From Crossaster papposus (lineage: Eukaryota > Echinodermata > Asteroidea > Velatida > Solasteridae): 64,000 nucleotides of DNA. The position numbers and the translations under genes were made by a program. The stretch covers positions 1,426,001 to 1,490,000 of the forward strand of contig JBAIAA010000094.1 in NCBI GenBank assembly GCA_037893245.1. The letters are read 5' to 3'. The notes beneath the pieces were generated by a model. That model ran no database searches and was not told where the DNA came from. It saw only the letters and a program-made list of their open reading frames with translations. Of the stretch, positions 61,849 through 64,000 are shown one piece after another (the first letter of the stretch is position 1; each line of letters starts with the position of its first letter).

Positions 61849-62074
61849 CAGTGATTTTTCATGAAGTTAGTTGACACAAGGACCAATTTTTGGACAAATT
61901 TAAGATAGTTAGGTCCTTGTGCAGACTTACTTTATTGAACAGAGAAATGACAAATTCAAAAGGATGTCTCTTCAAATTAGCCTTTATTTTTTACTTGATC
62001 CCTCGAAGCAACAACCATGTCAAAAGTTTAGACAAAACAATACGTTTATCGAGGTAAAACCAAACAAATATCCT
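61849..62074. other. AT-rich transposon interior, no feature seen
   Basis: This is ordinary AT-rich sequence between the G-run cluster and the 9-bp repeats. A minus-strand frame of 60 codons (61991-62173) reads through the repeats as an HLK repeat and is not a credible gene. Confidence 0.5.
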
Positions 62075-62107
62075 ATGTTTTAGATGTTTTAGATGTTTTA
62101 GATGTTT
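62075..62107. repeat. 9-bp tandem repeat
   Basis: ATGTTTTAG is repeated three times (62075, 62084, 62093), followed by a partial ATGTTT. It is a simple microsatellite-like run inside the element. Confidence 0.9.
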
Positions 62108-62116
62108 GTGTATTAA

Positions 62117-62294
62117 AGCACTTTGAAGTGCTAGAATAGCACCAATTATGGTGTTGGAAATGAACGCCTCCAAGTGTTATTATAGCACTATAAATAGCAC
62201 CAATTATGGTGTTGGAAATGAACGCCTCCAAGTGTTATTATAGCACTATCTTAAAACTTAAAGTGCTGAATTTATGTAGCACTTGGATAGTGCT
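62117..62294. repeat. Right subterminal cluster of imperfect palindromes
   Basis: Units of the AGCAC...GTGCT form are at 62117-62132 (AGCACTTTGAAGTGCT), 62138-62155, 62196-62213 and 62278-62294 (AGCACTTGGATAGTGCT). Their inverted arrangement, AAGTG followed by TAGCACT, occurs near 62172 and 62230. The last one is next to the right inverted repeat. The cluster mirrors that of the left end. Confidence 0.83.
62135..62250. repeat. 58-bp tandem duplication
   Basis: Two adjacent 58-bp copies (62135-62192 and 62193-62250) share AATAGCACCAATTATGGTG, TTGGAAATGAACGCCTCC and AAGTGTTATTATAGCACTAT. They are identical except in the last bases. The near identity suggests a recent slippage event in this copy or its source. 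Confidence 0.9.
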
Positions 62295-62300
62295 AGGTTT

Positions 62301-62322
62301 TAACACTTCAGTTTTTAGAGTG
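62301..62322 (-). repeat. Right terminal inverted repeat
   Basis: This is the reverse complement of 60863-60884 over all 22 bp. It ends CAGTTTTTAGAGTG next to the TA. Confidence 0.95.
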
Positions 62323-62324
62323 TA
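62323..62324. other. Target-site duplication, right
   Basis: The TA directly follows the right inverted repeat and continues into GAAAATTATCCTCATTCGC of the split monomer. Confidence 0.92.
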
Positions 62325-63494
62325 GAAAATTATCCTCATTCGCAGCCATGTTTTCTTATTTGTATATATGTACACGTGTATTGCCGCATTGGCCTATGTC
62401 GCCAGTGCCCTGACGCATGAGTCTCACAGTTTCGGTCCTTTCCATTGAGAAAGTTGGCAATATTTTGGTTCAGATGTTGAGCTGGTGAGTGTCTCTTCAT
62501 TCTCGAACAACGTTGAGGTTCCCAGCTAAGATATAAGTCGAGAAAATAATCCTCATTCGCAGCCACCTTTTCTGATGTGTATGTTTGTACACGTGTATTG
62601 CCGCATAGGCCGATGCCGCCAGTGGCCTGACGCATGAATCTCACAGTTTGGGTTCTTTCCATTGAGAAATTCGGCAATATTTTGTCTCAGATGTCGAGCT
62701 GGTGAATGTCTCTTCATTCTCGAACAACGTTGAGGTTCCCAGCTAAGATATAAGTCGAGAAAATAATCCTCATTCGCAGCCACCTTTTCTGATGTGTATG
62801 TTTGTACACGTGTATTGCCGCATAGGCCTATGCCGCCAGTGGCCTGACGCATGAATCTCATAGTTTGGGTTCTTTCCATTGAGAAATTTGGCAATATTTT
62901 GTCTCAGATGTCGAGCTGGTGAATGTCTCTTCATTCTCGAACAACGTTGAGGTTCGCAGCTCAGATATAAGTCGAGAAAATTATCCTCATTCGCAGCCAC
63001 CTTTTGTTATGTGTATGTTTGTACACGTGTATTGCCGCATTGGCCTATGTCGCCAGTGCCCTGACGCATGAGTCTCACGGTTTGGGTTTTTTCCAGTGAG
63101 AAATTTGGCAATATTTTGGCTCAGATGTTGAGCTGGTGAGTGTCTCTTCATTTTCAAACAACGTTGAGGTTTGCAGCTAAGATATAAGTCGAGAAAATTA
63201 TCCTAATTCGCAGCAATGTTTTCTTATGTGTATCTATGTACACGTGTATTGCCGCACTGGCCTATGTCGCCAGTGCCCTGACTCATGAGTCTCACAATTT
63301 GGGTTCTTTCCATTGAGAAATTTGGCAATATTTTGGCTTAGATGTCGAGCTGGAGAGTGTCTCTTCATTCTCGAACAACGTTGAGGTTCGCAGCTAAGAT
63401 ATAAGTCGAGAAAATTATCCTCATTCACAGCCACCTTTTCTTATGTGTATGTTTGTACATGTGTATTGCCGCATTGGCCTATGTCGCCAGTGCC

Positions 63495-63763
63495 CTGAAG
63501 CATGAGTCTCACAGTTTGGGTTCTTTATATTGAGAAATTTGGCAATATTTTGACTCACATGTCGAGCTGGTGAGTGTCTCTACATTCTCGAACAACGTTG
63601 AGGTTCGCAGCTCAGATATAAGTCTAGAAAATTATCCTCATTCGCAGCCATGTTTTCTTATTTGTATATATGTACACGTGTATTGCCGCATTGGCCTATG
63701 TCGCCAGTGCCCTGACGCATGAGTCTCACAGTTTCGGTCCTTTCCATTGAGAAAGTTGGCAAT
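63495..63763. other. Empty-site paralogue of the transposon insertion
   Basis: The stretch is the uninterrupted monomer sequence corresponding to both flanks of the element, with a single TA at 63625-63626. It shares with the left flank CTGAAGCATGAG, TTCTTTATATTGAG, TTGACTCACATG and TCTCTACATTC (60731-60862). It shares with the right flank TTCTTATTTGTATATATG and GTTTCGGTCC (62325-62440). Offsets are 2,764 bp on the left and 1,302 bp (6 x 217) on the right. Confidence 0.93.
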
Positions 63764-64000
63764 ATTTTGGTTCAGATGTCGAGCTGGTGAGTGTCTCTTC
63801 ATTCTCGAACAACGTTGAGGTTCCCAGCTAAGATATAAGTCGAGAAAATAATCCTCATTCGCAGCCACCTTTCTGATGTGTATGTTTGTACACGTGTATT
63901 GCCGCATAGGCCTATGCCGCCAGTGGCCTGACGCATGAATCTCACAGTTTGGGTTCTTTCCATTGAGAAATTCGGCAATATTTTGTCTCAGATGTCGAGC

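Larger units (their letters stand above)
60863..62322. mobile_element. Non-autonomous DNA transposon with TA target duplication
   Basis: This 1,460-bp insertion has 22-bp perfect terminal inverted repeats (60863-60884 and 62301-62322) and TA on both sides. It splits one satellite monomer within AAGTC-TA-GAAAATT. The uninterrupted version of that monomer is at 63495-63763, and the offset arithmetic (2,764 before, 1,302 after) gives exactly 1,462 bp, the element plus one TA. The interior has only short frames without transposase motifs that I can recognise, so it needs a transposase supplied elsewhere. TA duplication is typical of the Tc1/mariner/IS630 superfamily, but the family assignment is inference. 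The ends carry many AGCAC...GTGCT palindromes. Confidence 0.95.
62323..64000. repeat. 217-bp satellite array, block after the transposon
   Basis: The satellite resumes in the same orientation and phase after the inserted element. The first part, from 62325, completes the monomer that is cut off at 60862. The block holds a little under eight monomers and runs off the end of the window. It belongs to the zone IV subfamily (TTATTTGTATATATG, TTTCGGTCC, TTTGTCTCAGATG variants). A one-base deletion, CACCTTTCTGATG for CACCTTTTCTGATG, is seen near 63869. Confidence 0.97.

Noticed and set aside
60863-62322. Transposase gene in the element
   Set aside because: Frames are at most 125 codons (60745-61122 minus, partly in satellite). 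They are built from the palindromic repeats and show no DDE/D or helix-turn-helix pattern.
60863-62322. LTR retrotransposon or SINE/LINE insertion
   Set aside because: The ends are inverted, not direct, repeats. There is no poly(A) tail, and the target duplication is only TA.
1-64000. rDNA spacer, 5S or tRNA-derived repeat
   Set aside because: No rRNA-like segment, tRNA cloverleaf, or A/B-box pair that I could recognise occurs in the monomer.
1-64000. CENP-B box in the monomer
   Set aside because: The candidate TTCGCAGCTCAAATA and TTCGCAGCCATG stretches lack the required A and CGGG positions. The minus strand was also checked.
1-64000. A gene-encoded novel system such as defence or secretion
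   Set aside because: The window contains satellite and one non-autonomous element only, with no credible gene to build such a claim on.

Overview
The window is almost entirely satellite DNA. A head-to-tail array of a 217-bp monomer fills 1-60862 (about 280 monomer lengths) and resumes at 62323-64000. The only non-satellite sequence is one 1,460-bp transposable element at 60863-62322. I found no protein-coding gene, rRNA, tRNA or CRISPR array that I can support. An uninterrupted satellite array with higher-order repeats (HORs), interrupted by a TA-flanked DNA transposon, points to a eukaryote. An animal is likely, and the locus is probably centromeric, pericentromeric or other heterochromatin. 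The species cannot be named from the sequence.

Monomers come in two main haplotypes that often alternate, plus many mosaics. Type A has CTGATG, TTTGTACAC, the palindrome GCATAGGCCTATGC, GGGTCTCACGG and a TTTTTTCCAG tract. Type B has CTTATG, CTATGTACACG, GCATTGGCC, GAGTCTCACAG and CTTTCCATTGAG. Private variants and fixed offsets divide the array into zones. Zone I (1 to ~10.4 kb) contains segments repeating at 2,390 and 4,348 bp. Zone II (~10.4-35.0 kb) holds pentamers of about 1.08 kb, a 3,875-bp unit copied in tandem with a two-monomer loss, and a 3,475-bp unit copied the same way. Zone III (~35.0-53.3 kb) carries zone I variants again and has repeats at 652, 1,086, 1,521 and 1,955 bp. Zone IV (~53.3 kb to the end) is a distinct subfamily with 1,736- and 2,170-bp offsets. 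Internally deleted monomers of 107, 202 and 98 bp act as markers of how blocks were amplified.

The element at 60863-62322 has 22-bp perfect terminal inverted repeats, a TA target-site duplication and no recognisable transposase. Its ends are packed with short imperfect palindromes of the form AGCAC...GTGCT. The unoccupied version of the same insertion site lies exactly six monomers downstream of the right flank, at 63625-63626, and shares private variants with both flanks. This defines the element's ends to the base and dates the insertion after that local satellite duplication.

Many open frames of 60-176 codons occur on both strands of the satellite, but they follow from the monomer sequence and its length modulo 3 and are not annotated as genes. 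The most interesting points are the filled/empty insertion pair, the layered and partly dispersed HOR history, the element's palindromic subterminal units, and a splice-signal-like arrangement in each type A monomer.
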